Shown: one piece after another, positions 17,870-24,614 of the stretch
Layout: every line of letters begins with the position of its first letter
How positions within the stretch are numbered: position 1 is the first letter of the stretch
Assembly: GCF_003626635.1 (NCBI RefSeq)
Contig: NZ_RAZT01000003.1
Location: forward strand, 496,001 to 560,000
Length of the DNA stretch: 64,000 nt
Source of the DNA: Micromonospora musae
GTDB lineage: Bacteria > Actinomycetota > Actinomycetes > Mycobacteriales > Micromonosporaceae
Direction of reading: 5' to 3'
The notes under the pieces: generated by a model
Databases searched by the model: none
Seen by the model: only the letters and a program-made list of their open reading frames with translations
What the model was told of the DNA's origin: nothing
Program-made: the position numbers and the translations under genes

Positions 17870-18073
17870 CTACCTGTCCTCCCCGGCCCAGCGGGCGTCC
17901 TCGGCCTCCCACGCTTCGTTACGCTCCTGCACCCGCTGCAGCGCGTTCTCCGCCTCGGTGGCCGAGGTGTACGGGCCGAGAACGTGCCTCGCCGGACACA
18001 CGTCGGCATCGGTCTCGACCCGGTGGTGTCGAACGCACCAGTAGTAGTGCGTACCAAGTCCGCTGTCGCTCAT
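17870..18073 (-). CDS. Small conserved actinobacterial protein (WCVRHHRVE type)
   Basis: 67 residues: HYYWCVRHHRVETDADVCPA at the N-terminus, then LGPYTSATEAENALQRVQERN and an acidic tail EAEDARWAGEDR. The Cys-x2-His and later Cys could bind a metal. The GPYTSATEAENAL segment resembles an SPOR-like strand/helix. It reads as a real conserved small protein. Position 18073 is the sensible ATG; the longer frame adds an unrelated leader. It lies 82 nt upstream of the histone-like gene on the same strand, possibly in one operon. Function unknown. Confidence 0.7.
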   Translation of the reverse strand: MSDSGLGTHYYWCVRHHRVETDADVCPARHVLGPYTSATEAENALQRVQERNEAWEAEDARWAGEDR

Positions 18074-18269
18074 GAAGCTCACTGTGCACCGCGAACCACC
18101 CGGCCGCCAGCGGAACACCACAAGTCACCGACCGTATCCACAGTAGAGACGGATCAGGCGATCCGGGGCAGAATCCGACAAAAAGACTACTCGCGGTGTG
18201 GTCCCCCGGCGATCCCGGGCACTCGTCGCCGGGGCGGGCCGGCGCGATCGGCGGGGGTAGGGTCGCCGG

Positions 18270-18761
18270 GTGGGCGTACCGGACTACATCCTGCGGATGC
18301 GTAAGCACATCGGCCACGACCTGCTCTGGCTGCCGAGCGTCAGTGCGGTGGTCCGCAACGACGCCGACGAACTGCTGCTGGGCAAGCGCGCCGATGACGG
18401 CCGGTGGTCGGTGGTGAGCGGCATCGTCGAGCCGGGGGAACAACCGGCCTCCGCAGTCGTCCGGGAGGTACGCGAGGAGACCGGCCTGGCCGTCGAGCCG
18501 ATCCGGCTCACCAGCGTGGTCTCCCACCCGCACACCTATCCGAACGGTGACCGCTGCGAGTACCTGAACCTCGGCTTCGAGTGCCGGCTGCTCGGCGGCA
18601 CGGCCCGAGTCAACGACGACGAGTCCGAGGCCGTGGAGTGGTTCGCGCCCGACCGGCTGCCGAAGCTCGACGCGCACGCCCGGCTGGTCGTCGCGCAGGC
18701 GTTGGCCGGCGCGGAGCAGACCTTCTACCTGCCCGCCGGCACCGACTGGGACGACAACTAG
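18270..18761 (+). CDS. Nudix hydrolase
   Basis: 163 residues with an intact Nudix box: the GX5EX7REUXEEXGU pattern is met by GIVEPGEQPASAVVREVREE followed by TGL. An upstream strand SAVVRNDADELLLGKRADDG precedes the substrate-side loop. Such enzymes cleave nucleoside diphosphates linked to another moiety; the C-terminal part (HPHTYPNGDRCEYLNLGFEC) is typical of actinobacterial members acting in nucleotide-pool cleaning, but the substrate is unknown. GTG 18270. Divergent from the small WCVRHH protein. Confidence 0.92.
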   Translation: MGVPDYILRMRKHIGHDLLWLPSVSAVVRNDADELLLGKRADDGRWSVVSGIVEPGEQPASAVVREVREETGLAVEPIRLTSVVSHPHTYPNGDRCEYLNLGFECRLLGGTARVNDDESEAVEWFAPDRLPKLDAHARLVVAQALAGAEQTFYLPAGTDWDDN

Positions 18762-18870
18762 TCCGACGATCGGTGTAGCGCCGACCCGACCTCAATGAAG
18801 TCGGGGCATCCCCATGACAGGACACCCCGACATACAAGAAACCGAGTCGATCACCGGTGCAGCCGACGGG

Positions 18871-19356
18871 TCAGCCGACAACCTTGGCCAGGAAGGCGGC
18901 GAGGTGGCTCGTGGTGCGCTCGACCTTCTCGGTCAACGTGATGGACTCGTCGATCCGCCGTCCGGCGTTCCGCTTGCCGCGTAGGTAGAGCGAGCAGGCC
19001 AGGTCGGTGCAGATGTACGCCCCGACGGAGTTGCCCTGCCGCCCCTCCCGTCCGGCCTTGCGCGCGGTCATCAGCGATACGCCGTCGCCGGTGTGTGTGG
19101 TCAGGCAGAGCGAGCACATGCTGCGCCGCACCCGCCCGGTCTGGGAAGCCACCCGCAGCGCCACGCCGACGAGTTCGCCTGCGGACTCGGCGACCAGGTA
19201 GGCCCGCTCCGGGGCCCCGGGATCTCGCCAGCCGAGGAAGTCGAGGTCGGACCACTGGCGCTCGGCCAGGTCGTTCGGCACCGCCAGGCGCGTGACCTCG
19301 CCCTTCGTGCAGTTCACGAAGGCGGCGCGGATGGCAGGCTCGGTGAGGGGTGTCAT
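18871..19356 (-). CDS. FBP-domain protein (elongation factor G-binding, FusB-like)
   Basis: 161 residues resembling the FBP family. It has a helical N-terminal half (EPAIRAAFVNCTKGEVTRL) and a C-terminal treble-clef zinc site with four cysteines (RRSMCSLCLTTH and YICTDLACSLYLRGKR). FusB/FusC proteins of this fold bind EF-G and rescue it from fusidic acid on the ribosome; chromosomal actinobacterial members are usually annotated FBP. ATG 19356. It is divergent from a TetR gene with only about 60 bp between them, and a perfect inverted repeat lies in that gap, so TetR control is likely. Fusidic acid resistance itself is not shown. Confidence 0.85.
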   Translation of the reverse strand: MTPLTEPAIRAAFVNCTKGEVTRLAVPNDLAERQWSDLDFLGWRDPGAPERAYLVAESAGELVGVALRVASQTGRVRRSMCSLCLTTHTGDGVSLMTARKAGREGRQGNSVGAYICTDLACSLYLRGKRNAGRRIDESITLTEKVERTTSHLAAFLAKVVG

Positions 19357-19364
19357 AGGAACTA

Positions 19365-19381
19365 GCCTAACACCATTAGGC
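19365..19381. promoter_or_regulatory. Probable TetR operator between FBP gene and tetR
   Basis: GCCTAA-CACCA-TTAGGC, a perfect 6-bp inverted repeat with 5-bp spacer, in the AT-richer gap between the two divergent starts (19356 and 19417). Its position would let one TetR dimer cover both promoters. Confidence 0.65.
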
Positions 19382-19416
19382 AAACCATTAAGATCTCTAG
19401 GTGTAGAGTGCTGCCC

Positions 19417-19986
19417 ATGACGCGTGCGGGACTGACAGCCGAGCGCCTGACCGTGGCGGCGGCGGAGCTGGCCGACGAGATCGGCTACGAGAACGTGACG
19501 GTCTCGGCGGTCGCGCGCCGGTTCGGCGTCAAGGACGCGAGCCTCTACTCGCACATCAGGAACGCGCAGGACCTCCGGGTCCGGGTGGCGCTGCTGGCCC
19601 TGTCGGAGCTGGCCGACCGGGTCGCCGCCGCGCTCGCCGGCCGCGCCGGCAAGGACGCGCTGGTGGCCTTCGCCAACGCCTACCGGGCGTACGCGAAGGA
19701 ACATCCGGGCCGGTACGCCGCGATGCAGATCGACCTGGATCCGGAGACGGCGGCGGCGAGCGCCGGCCCCCGGCATGCCGAGATGACGCGGGCGATCCTG
19801 CGCGGCTACCAGCTCTCCGAACCCGACCAGACCGACGCCGTACGGATGATGCACAGCACCTTCCACGGGTACGTGAGCCTGGAGCGCTCCGGCGGCTTCC
19901 GCCACACCCCGCGTGAGGTGGACGCGTCGTGGGCTAGGTCGCTGGACGCCCTCGACTCCATCCTCAGGAACTGGCCCCCGCAGTGA
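19417..19986 (+). CDS. TetR/AcrR-family regulator with WHG-type C-terminus
   Basis: 189 residues from ATG 19417 (GTG 19408 is an alternative). The N-terminal helix-turn-helix is VTVSAVARRFGVKDASLYSH followed by IRN. The ligand domain contains FANAYRAYAKEHPGRYAAM, the hallmark of the TetR_C_33/WHG group. It probably represses itself and the divergent FBP gene through the palindrome at 19365. The ligand is unknown; an inhibitor of translation would fit the FBP target, which is inference from context. Confidence 0.9.
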   Translation: MTRAGLTAERLTVAAAELADEIGYENVTVSAVARRFGVKDASLYSHIRNAQDLRVRVALLALSELADRVAAALAGRAGKDALVAFANAYRAYAKEHPGRYAAMQIDLDPETAAASAGPRHAEMTRAILRGYQLSEPDQTDAVRMMHSTFHGYVSLERSGGFRHTPREVDASWARSLDALDSILRNWPPQ

Positions 19987-19993
19987 GCGGCGG

Positions 19994-20200
19994 TCAGCCG
20001 TTGCCGGCCTGACCGCGCCGCCACACCTCACCCTGCACACCGTGCCGTTCGGCGGCGTGCTGCTCCTGGATCGAGGCGGCATCACGGGCGGCGGCCGTGT
20101 CCTCGGCCCCGGAGAGTCGCTTGCGGTCCCGCCAGCCGACGAAGACGAACGCCGCGACCAGCAGCACCACGAGTACGACGAGAACCACCACGAGCGTCAT
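19994..20200 (-). CDS. Small single-span membrane protein
   Basis: 68 residues. One N-terminal hydrophobic helix (MTLVVVLVVLVVLLVAAFVF) is followed by a charged tail (GWRDRKRLSGAEDTAAARD, then EVWRRGQAGNG). ATG 20200 is chosen because the membrane helix follows directly. It ends 8 nt from the TetR stop in convergent orientation. No family recognised; similar one-helix proteins are common in actinobacteria. Confidence 0.6.
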   Translation of the reverse strand: MTLVVVLVVLVVLLVAAFVFVGWRDRKRLSGAEDTAAARDAASIQEQHAAERHGVQGEVWRRGQAGNG

Positions 20201-20243
20201 CCCATCGACGCTACTACATGTCGTCCAGGCGGCCTGGCGGGCC

Positions 20244-20259
20244 ACGGACGAGTCGACCT
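20244..20259. repeat. Partial copy of the rnpB-end att core
   Basis: ACGGACGAGTCGACCT, identical over 16 bp to the centre of the 34-bp attL/attR core at 20,896 and 26,689 and in the same orientation; the flanks have diverged. A CAGGGCGT motif follows at 20,269, as near the other att ends. It probably marks the end of an older insertion at the same site. Confidence 0.6.
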
Positions 20260-20311
20260 TTGCGCTGCCAGGGCGTGGGCGATGCCGGTCTACCCCACAC
20301 AAGGCCGTCGA

Positions 20312-20317
20312 TATGAT
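20312..20317 (+). promoter_or_regulatory. -10 box placing transcription start on the GTG start codon
   Basis: TATGAT six bases upstream of the GTG at 20324. This spacing puts the transcription start at the start codon, i.e. a leaderless mRNA, which is common in actinobacteria. No Shine-Dalgarno sequence is present. Confidence 0.5.
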
Positions 20318-20323
20318 CGATCT

Positions 20324-20821
20324 GTGACCCGAGCGATCCGAGTGACGCCCGCAAGGAAGTTCATTCTCGCGGGCGTCACGCTGATGTGCCTGACCAGCTG
20401 TGGTCTGGACTCGGAAGGGCAAGCGACGAAGGCAGCAACCGATGCGGTGCGATCTCGCGCCGCACTCGCTCAGGACACCGCTAGCGCCGTGCTCGCCGAT
20501 CCGAAGCGCGCAACTCAGACTCCGGAACAACAGCTCACCGCCCTGGCGACAGCTGCCAGCGCCGCCGACCGCCACGGGGTGGTATTCGGGCAGCGAACCG
20601 GCCAGGACGGACACCTTGAGGTGGACGTCGCCTATGACGAGGCCGGCCACGGTGGTGGCTATATCGCCGCTGAGGTGCACGTCCGGCTCTGCGTTCGGCT
20701 GTCAGGGGTGGCGGACAAGGATCCGCACGTCGACATCGTCGACATCGCCTGCGATCCGGCGTTGGACCAGCGACCGAATCGGCCTGACCAGATCGTCACA
20801 TTTGCGCCCGTGAATCGGTAG
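20324..20821 (+). CDS. Putative lipoprotein of unknown function
   Basis: 165 residues with a basic start (MTRAIRVTPARKF), a hydrophobic stretch and a lipobox LTSC (LMCLTSCGLDSEG), so it is lipid-anchored on the outer face of the membrane. The rest has an Ala-rich helical part (ATKAATDAVRSRAALAQDTA) and a beta-rich C-terminal half, with no family recognised. It lies between the partial att copy at 20,244 and attL at 20,896, so it is probably cargo of an older insertion next to the main island. Codon choice is a little less GC-biased than in the surrounding core genes. Confidence 0.75.
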   Translation: MTRAIRVTPARKFILAGVTLMCLTSCGLDSEGQATKAATDAVRSRAALAQDTASAVLADPKRATQTPEQQLTALATAASAADRHGVVFGQRTGQDGHLEVDVAYDEAGHGGGYIAAEVHVRLCVRLSGVADKDPHVDIVDIACDPALDQRPNRPDQIVTFAPVNR

Positions 20822-20895
20822 CCACCGCAGGAAGACCCGGAGTGAGCCGGCCTCGGTGGGCAGGTTGCAGCCGTGGTCGAGGCGGCTGACCCTGT

Positions 20896-20929
20896 TGGGC
20901 GACGGACGAGTCGACCTGTACGCCGGATT
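20896..20929. repeat. attL: copy of the rnpB 3' end
   Basis: 34 bp identical to 26,689-26,722, in the same orientation (core GACGGACGAGTCGACCTGTA). The identity stops abruptly on both sides, as expected for a recombination core. It contains the rnpB sequence that pairs in helix P1. Confidence 0.88.
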
Positions 20930-20980
20930 ATGAAGTTCATTAGTGCTCTGAGCAGGCGATTCGTTTGCCAGATACCCGCT

Positions 20981-21000
20981 CAGGGCGTCGCCAGGGCGTC
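20981..21000. repeat. Two 9-bp iterons near attL (possible arm sites)
   Basis: CAGGGCGTC at 20981-20989 and 20992-21000, 11 bp apart (one helical turn), about 50 bp inside attL. The same 9-mer occurs four times near attR. Likely recombinase or excisionase arm-binding sites; that role is inference. Confidence 0.6.
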
Positions 21001-21019
21001 AGAGAGAATCAGGCCACTC

Positions 21020-21685
21020 TCAGGCCGTCGGAGGTCGAACGTTGGCGGGGTCAACGTCCCACCGCAGAACGGTTCGGGATGAGTGGTCACTGGTAACCGA
21101 CACCGGGTAGACGTGACCCGCTGCCCGCTCTCCCCGGTGACGCATCGAATGGTCGCCCTCGCTCCAGCCGATGCCAAGGACGGGGCAGCCGGCAACCTCG
21201 ACCGAGCCGACGTGCAGCGGATGGTTCTTGGCGGACCGACGAAAGTTGTCGTAGTCGATATGCGGCTCCATGGACAGGCCGACCCACGAATCGAGTGCGA
21301 CGGCGTCGCCCAGGACCATGCCGCACCGGTCGGCCGGAAGGTCACCGAGCAACCGGCCGGCCCTCTCTCCGCCCAGACGAACCTCAAGCATCGTGATGGC
21401 GGCCTCGCCGGAGAACGGGGACGGCTGGCAGGCCGCCAGCACGGAAAGCGGACGGTCTGCGTCGACAGGTACGGCGACCGCCTCGAACAGCCATTCCTGG
21501 ATGTGGCCACCACCAGTGGCAGCGACCGCCACCGCACGATCGGAAAGCCGCTCGCCAATGCTCGGCCAGATGTAGTCGAGGTGCCCGACCGTCGCGAGGA
21601 CCAAGACACCGGATGGGGCAGCGACCACACCCAACTCAACAAGTTCCACCCGGACGAGTCTGGCCGTCAGGCACAACGCTGTCAC
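21020..21685 (-). CDS. Hypothetical protein of the integrative element
   Basis: 221 residues, no recognised family. The start GTG overlaps the recombinase stop (GTGA), so it appears translationally coupled to the int gene, which supports the minus frame over the similar-sized plus-strand shadow. The composition is that of a globular soluble protein, with segments such as LATVGHLDYIWPSIGERLSD, LSMEPHIDYDNFRRSAKNHP and LGIGWSEGDHSMRH. There is no signal peptide or membrane helix beyond a weak N-terminal hydrophobic run. Its end lies 20 bp from the left iterons, so it is the outermost gene of the element. Confidence 0.6.
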   Translation of the reverse strand: MTALCLTARLVRVELVELGVVAAPSGVLVLATVGHLDYIWPSIGERLSDRAVAVAATGGGHIQEWLFEAVAVPVDADRPLSVLAACQPSPFSGEAAITMLEVRLGGERAGRLLGDLPADRCGMVLGDAVALDSWVGLSMEPHIDYDNFRRSAKNHPLHVGSVEVAGCPVLGIGWSEGDHSMRHRGERAAGHVYPVSVTSDHSSRTVLRWDVDPANVRPPTA

Positions 21686-22608
21686 GGGCGCGGTCCCGGA
21701 ACCTCAGCCGCAGGCCCGAACAGGTTGTCGATCGCATTGCGGGTGCGTTCCTCGCTGGCCGGCATCAGGTGCGTGTAGACCCGGAGCGTGAAGCCAGGGT
21801 CGGCGTGCCCGAGGTAGGACGCGAGGGCTTTGATGCTCTCCCCCGCGTCGAGCAGCGACGAGGCGTAGAAGTGCCGTAGCGCGGCATCCCGGCGGCCCGG
21901 GTCGGCGTGATGCCGGCCGCCAGCATGGCTGGGCGCCAACTCTTGTCGTCGAAGGTGCGACGGTTGATCGCACCGCGCCGGGTGCTGGTGAACAGCAGTG
22001 GCACCGTGACCCGTTCGTCGCTGGCTGGGTTCTCCCACGGCAGAGTGAGCGGCACCGGGGCGAAGTCGTCGACGTGCTGCCGCAGCACCCGGGCGACGGA
22101 GTCCGGCAGCGGCACCCGCCGGTCACGGTCGTTCTTGGGCAGACCGAAGACGAGCCGGGAGCGGACAAGCTTCACCTGACGTGAGACGTGGACCCACCCC
22201 GCGTCAAGGTCGATGTCGTCGACGCCGAGCCCCAGAATTTCGCCCTGCCGCAGCCCACAGCCGGCGCCCAGATCGACCATCGCGCGGTACCGCCGGGCGA
22301 GGCCACCGCGGATTGCCGAAACCTGTTCGTACCGCCAAGGCACCACGCGGCGCTGAACCGGTCGCGGTGGCTTGACCGACTTTGCCGAACACGGGTTCTT
22401 GGCGATGCGCTCGTCATCGACCGCCGCGCCGAGGATGGTCCGCAGATGGGCGAAGACCACGGCCCGAGTCGCCGGAGCCAGCTTGCCAACCATGCGCGCG
22501 TCCCACTCCCGAATGAGCCCCGGCTTGATCGACGCCAGTTGCCGAGAGCCAAAAAACGGCAGCAGGTGCTTCCGTACCCGGAACTCCGTGCTCTCCCGGG
22601 TCGACTCG
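21682..22608 (-). pseudogene. int: Tyrosine recombinase (integrase), 5'-truncated and frameshifted
   Basis: Phage-type integrase of about 390 residues when intact. Visible parts: end of the core-binding domain (FRVRKHLLPFFGSRQLASIK), the catalytic Arg in GAGCGLRQGEILGL, a beta hairpin with LVFGLPKNDRDRRVPLP, then in another frame ALRHFYASSLLDAGESIKAL, ASYLGHADPGFTLRVYTHLM with the catalytic Tyr, and a C-terminal tail. The two frames join near 21,883, where the sequence reads ATGCC-GCG; restoring one base gives the expected Met-His-Ala-Leu-Arg-His, so the lesion is a one-base deletion in the HxxR motif. The N-terminal arm-binding domain is replaced at about 22,608 by a HAD fragment on the other strand. 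Two independent lesions make it non-functional unless the frameshift is a sequencing error. Confidence 0.85.
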
Positions 22609-22833
22609 TCGAAGGAGCGCGTGCTGGCAGCCATTCGCGAGCTGGACGCGGAGCCGGCGGAATGCGTCCTCGTGGGTGACTCCGTCAGCGACATCGAGGC
22701 CGCCCATGCCGCCGGAGTCGCCGCCATCGGATACGCCAACAAGCCCGGCAAGCGCGAACGATTCGCCGCCGCCGATGTCGTCATCGACAGCATGGCCGAA
22801 CTGGTGACCGCCTTCGCCGTCGACGAGCTGTAG
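22609..22833 (+). pseudogene. C-terminal fragment of a HAD-family phosphatase
   Basis: 75 codons. The readable part, KERVLAAIRELDAEPAECVL, then VGDSVSDIEAAHAAGVAAIG and YANKPGKRERFAAADVVIDS, is the last third of a haloacid-dehalogenase-type hydrolase (motif IV region VGDSVSDIEAA). The nucleophile and motif II/III are missing. Upstream of 22,609 the frame is antisense to the recombinase. It has its own terminator (22,848-22,890), so it looks like the 3' end of a normal gene moved here by recombination. The junction at 22,598-22,610 contains GGGTCGACTCGTC, an inverted 12-bp match to the att core, which might reflect aberrant recombinase action. Confidence 0.7.
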
Positions 22834-22847
22834 CACCACCACTCCGC

Positions 22848-22890
22848 ACACGAGCGCCCCGGGAGATCGTCACCGGGGCGTTTCTCGTGT
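22848..22890 (+). terminator. Terminator of the HAD fragment
   Basis: CGCCCCGG (22855-22862) pairs with CCGGGGCG (22873-22880), followed by TTT. Outer arms ACACGAG/CTCGTGT (22848-22854, 22884-22890) extend the stem. The placement just after a plus-strand stop fits an intrinsic terminator. Confidence 0.7.
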
Positions 22891-22933
22891 CGTCGGTCCA
22901 CCTCGGCGCGAAGTCGCGGTGGAGCCCTTGGAG

Positions 22934-23128
22934 CTAATCCAGGTCCCCGCGCTTGGCAGCGATCCACGCCTCAACATCTTCTGCAAGCCAGACGTTGCCC
23001 ATCTGGAGCGTGGCTACGGGCTCAGGGAAGTCGCGCCGGTTGGTGATCTGGTAGACGCGCTGGCGCGAGACGCCACCGAGCAGGGTTCGGATCTCCCCCG
23101 AACCCACCAACCGCAGCTTCTTGCCCAT
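22934..23128 (-). CDS. AlpA/MerR-type helix-turn-helix protein, probable excisionase
   Basis: 64 residues with a MerR-like HTH_17 fold: GSGEIRTLLGGVSRQRVYQI then TNRRDFPEPVATLQMGNVWL and AEDVEAWIAAKRG. This order (helix-turn-helix, short wing, W-containing C-terminal helix) is typical of AlpA regulators and excisionases that sit directly upstream of integrase genes. Here it would have been the gene just before int on the same strand, with the HAD fragment now in between. ATG 23128 is preferred over GTG 23146. If functional it could direct excision in trans with another integrase. Confidence 0.8.
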   Translation of the reverse strand: MGKKLRLVGSGEIRTLLGGVSRQRVYQITNRRDFPEPVATLQMGNVWLAEDVEAWIAAKRGDLD

Positions 23129-23205
23129 GACACTGACGCTAGGCACCTGCCGACTAGGCGTGCGTCAAGTTGATGGAGACCTAGTTCGCGCTGCTACTGG
23201 TCGCT

Positions 23206-23211
23206 TACTCT
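23206..23211 (+). promoter_or_regulatory. -10 box for a leaderless small-gene operon
   Basis: TACTCT followed by six bases and the ATG at 23218; no ribosome site precedes that ATG. It fits a leaderless transcript divergent from the excisionase gene. Confidence 0.4.
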
Positions 23212-23217
23212 TTACGC

Positions 23218-23415
23218 ATGACTAGGTTCAAGTGGTTCCAACGCCCCGACCAACCTGTCGACTACGTAGCCGGTGAGCCGACCCCATCGACGTACGGCCG
23301 AGAGCCGCAGAGATGGACTGGTCGCGCCGCCGTCCCCGCACCAGAGCCACCCCTGATGACCAAGGCAGGACTCTGGCGCTCCAGGAACGCCGCGACGCGC
23401 TTCGACCAGAGGTAG
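23218..23415 (+). CDS. Small hypothetical protein (element operon, gene 1)
   Basis: 65 residues beginning MTRFKWFQRPDQPVDYVAGE; Pro/Arg-rich, with no membrane segment or known domain. It is followed 3 nt later by the next small ORF, with AGAGG just before that ATG, so the three small genes form an operon. The style (basic aromatic start, Pro-rich middle) is like small proteins seen near recombinase/excisionase pairs in Micromonosporaceae elements. That recollection is not a proven homology. Confidence 0.55.
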   Translation: MTRFKWFQRPDQPVDYVAGEPTPSTYGREPQRWTGRAAVPAPEPPLMTKAGLWRSRNAATRFDQR

Positions 23416-23418
23416 GCC

Positions 23419-23601
23419 ATGTCGATCCCGCAGCAGCGACCAGAGCCCCCGTTCCTCGTCCTGATGGCCGGCAACGTCGTCGACTTCCACAACCGCGCCA
23501 CCTGCCCTCGGTGCACGCATGATGGATGCCCACGCGTGACAGAGGCCCGAGAGACCCTACGCGCCTGGCGAGACAGGAAGGGCCGACGTGAAGGCCGGTG
23601 A
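23419..23601 (+). CDS. Small Cys/His-containing protein (element operon, gene 2)
   Basis: 60 residues. The motif FHNRATCPRCTHDGCPRVTE gives three Cys and two His within 17 residues, consistent with a small zinc knuckle. A basic C-terminus (RAWRDRKGRREGR) could contact nucleic acid. ATG 23419; the 3' end overlaps the next gene by 14 nt, which supports co-translation. Function unknown. Confidence 0.6.
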   Translation: MSIPQQRPEPPFLVLMAGNVVDFHNRATCPRCTHDGCPRVTEARETLRAWRDRKGRREGR

Positions 23602-23881
23602 CGTGCTGCACTTGACCCGCGCAGCCAGCCCGCAGTTCGTACGGCCGATCCTCTTCCGCCTTATCAAGATCCGCTCCGACTTTCACACCTACGACGGCTG
23701 GGCATGGCTGGACGGCTACCAGTTAGACAAGAATGGTGACGCAGCATCTCGCAGAGAGTTGTACGTGTTGATGGCGGGCGTGAAGTTGCTGCACCTACCT
23801 TCCGCACCACGGCCGAGGGCACTTAGTTCGCTGAACGCCTCATTGGTTTCAAGATCGAGCACCACGGAGCCCGGCGCCTGA
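23588..23881 (+). CDS. Small hypothetical protein (element operon, gene 3)
   Basis: 97 residues from GTG 23588 with AGGAAGG upstream. The first 70 residues look globular and conserved in style: MKAGDVLHLTRAASPQFVRP, then a YDGWAWLDGYQLDKNGDAAS strand region, RRELYVLMAGVKLL. The last 25 residues are low-complexity and may be a read-through extension. A TTA leucine codon at 23,723 (rare in high-GC actinobacteria, bldA-dependent) points to foreign origin or developmental control. Function unknown. Confidence 0.6.
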   Translation: MKAGDVLHLTRAASPQFVRPILFRLIKIRSDFHTYDGWAWLDGYQLDKNGDAASRRELYVLMAGVKLLHLPSAPRPRALSSLNASLVSRSSTTEPGA

Positions 23882-24110
23882 GCAGCCGACCAGCAGAACC
23901 GTCGCCCCCCACAGCCACTGTGGCCAGCATGCTCTCTTGCCGCTCTTGCGCTCCGACTGGGATCAGAGGCCATCCCACTCCGCCACTCAGACCGGACGTA
24001 GCAGCTACACGAACATGACTAACAACCCAAACTGCCATGCTTCAACCCCTTCCCAGTTGCTCAGTGTGAAGGATAGGTTCCGTCAGGTAGCGATCGAGGG
24101 GAGGCTGTAA

Positions 24111-24614
24111 TTGGATGCTGAAACCTGGCAAAAAGAGCAGATTAGCCGCGCCTACCTCCACGCGGTCGCGGCGCGGGAAGGCTGCACGCTGGGCGACTGG
24201 GCAGTCGACAAAGACGGTGTCGATACGACACTACGTCGACGCGGTCGAATGGTGGATGTCCAACTAAAGTGCACCCAAGAGTTGCGAAGGCTAGGCGACT
24301 CGTACGCCTTTGACTTGGACATTAAGACGTACGACAAACTTCGGGAAGCGGACCGGTCAGCTCCTGGATACCTGTTCGTCATGATCGTCCCCAGAGACAT
24401 CAAAGACTGGATCCACCTGCACGATGACGAATTCTTCCTCTTGAGATGCACAGCCTATTACGCATGCATCCAGGACAGGCCCGCAGTCAATACGTCATCG
24501 ACAACTGTCATCCACCTCCCATTCGCTAGCCGCCTTGATGGAGACGCGCTTGACCGCATGTTCGAGCATTCGCGTCGACATGCGCTGGGCACACGCGAAG
24601 GGATGGCCGCGTGA
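24111..24614 (+). CDS. DUF4365 protein, PD-(D/E)XK nuclease-like
   Basis: 167 residues from TTG 24111 (GGGGAGG 7 nt upstream). The N-terminal part fits the DUF4365 pattern of a PD-(D/E)XK fold: an early helix with Glu9 (WQKEQISRAYLHAVAAREG), Asp38 in DKDGVDTTL, and the DVQLK strand (Asp49, Gln51, Lys53), followed by CT. The Q-x-K variant of the E-x-K motif is common in this family. The rest supplies a beta strand APGYLFVMIVPRD and an amphipathic end. DUF4365 proteins are poorly characterised; the fold predicts DNA or RNA cleavage. The stop overlaps the next ATG (TGATG), so the two proteins are made together. GC and codon use are clearly lower than in the flanking core genes. Confidence 0.82.
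   Translation: MDAETWQKEQISRAYLHAVAAREGCTLGDWAVDKDGVDTTLRRRGRMVDVQLKCTQELRRLGDSYAFDLDIKTYDKLREADRSAPGYLFVMIVPRDIKDWIHLHDDEFFLLRCTAYYACIQDRPAVNTSSTTVIHLPFASRLDGDALDRMFEHSRRHALGTREGMAA

Noticed and set aside
15185..18304. Plus-strand open frame of over 1000 codons over the RNB and histone-like genes
   Set aside because: Antisense to RNB and to the AKK-rich gene; the frame is open only because of codon composition.
18871..19356. Calling the FBP gene a fusidic acid resistance gene
   Set aside because: The fold match is good but resistance has to be shown; chromosomal FBP proteins are widespread.
21083..21778. Plus-strand 231-codon frame opposite the element hypothetical protein
   Set aside because: The minus frame is coupled to int by a GTGA overlap and has more protein-like composition.
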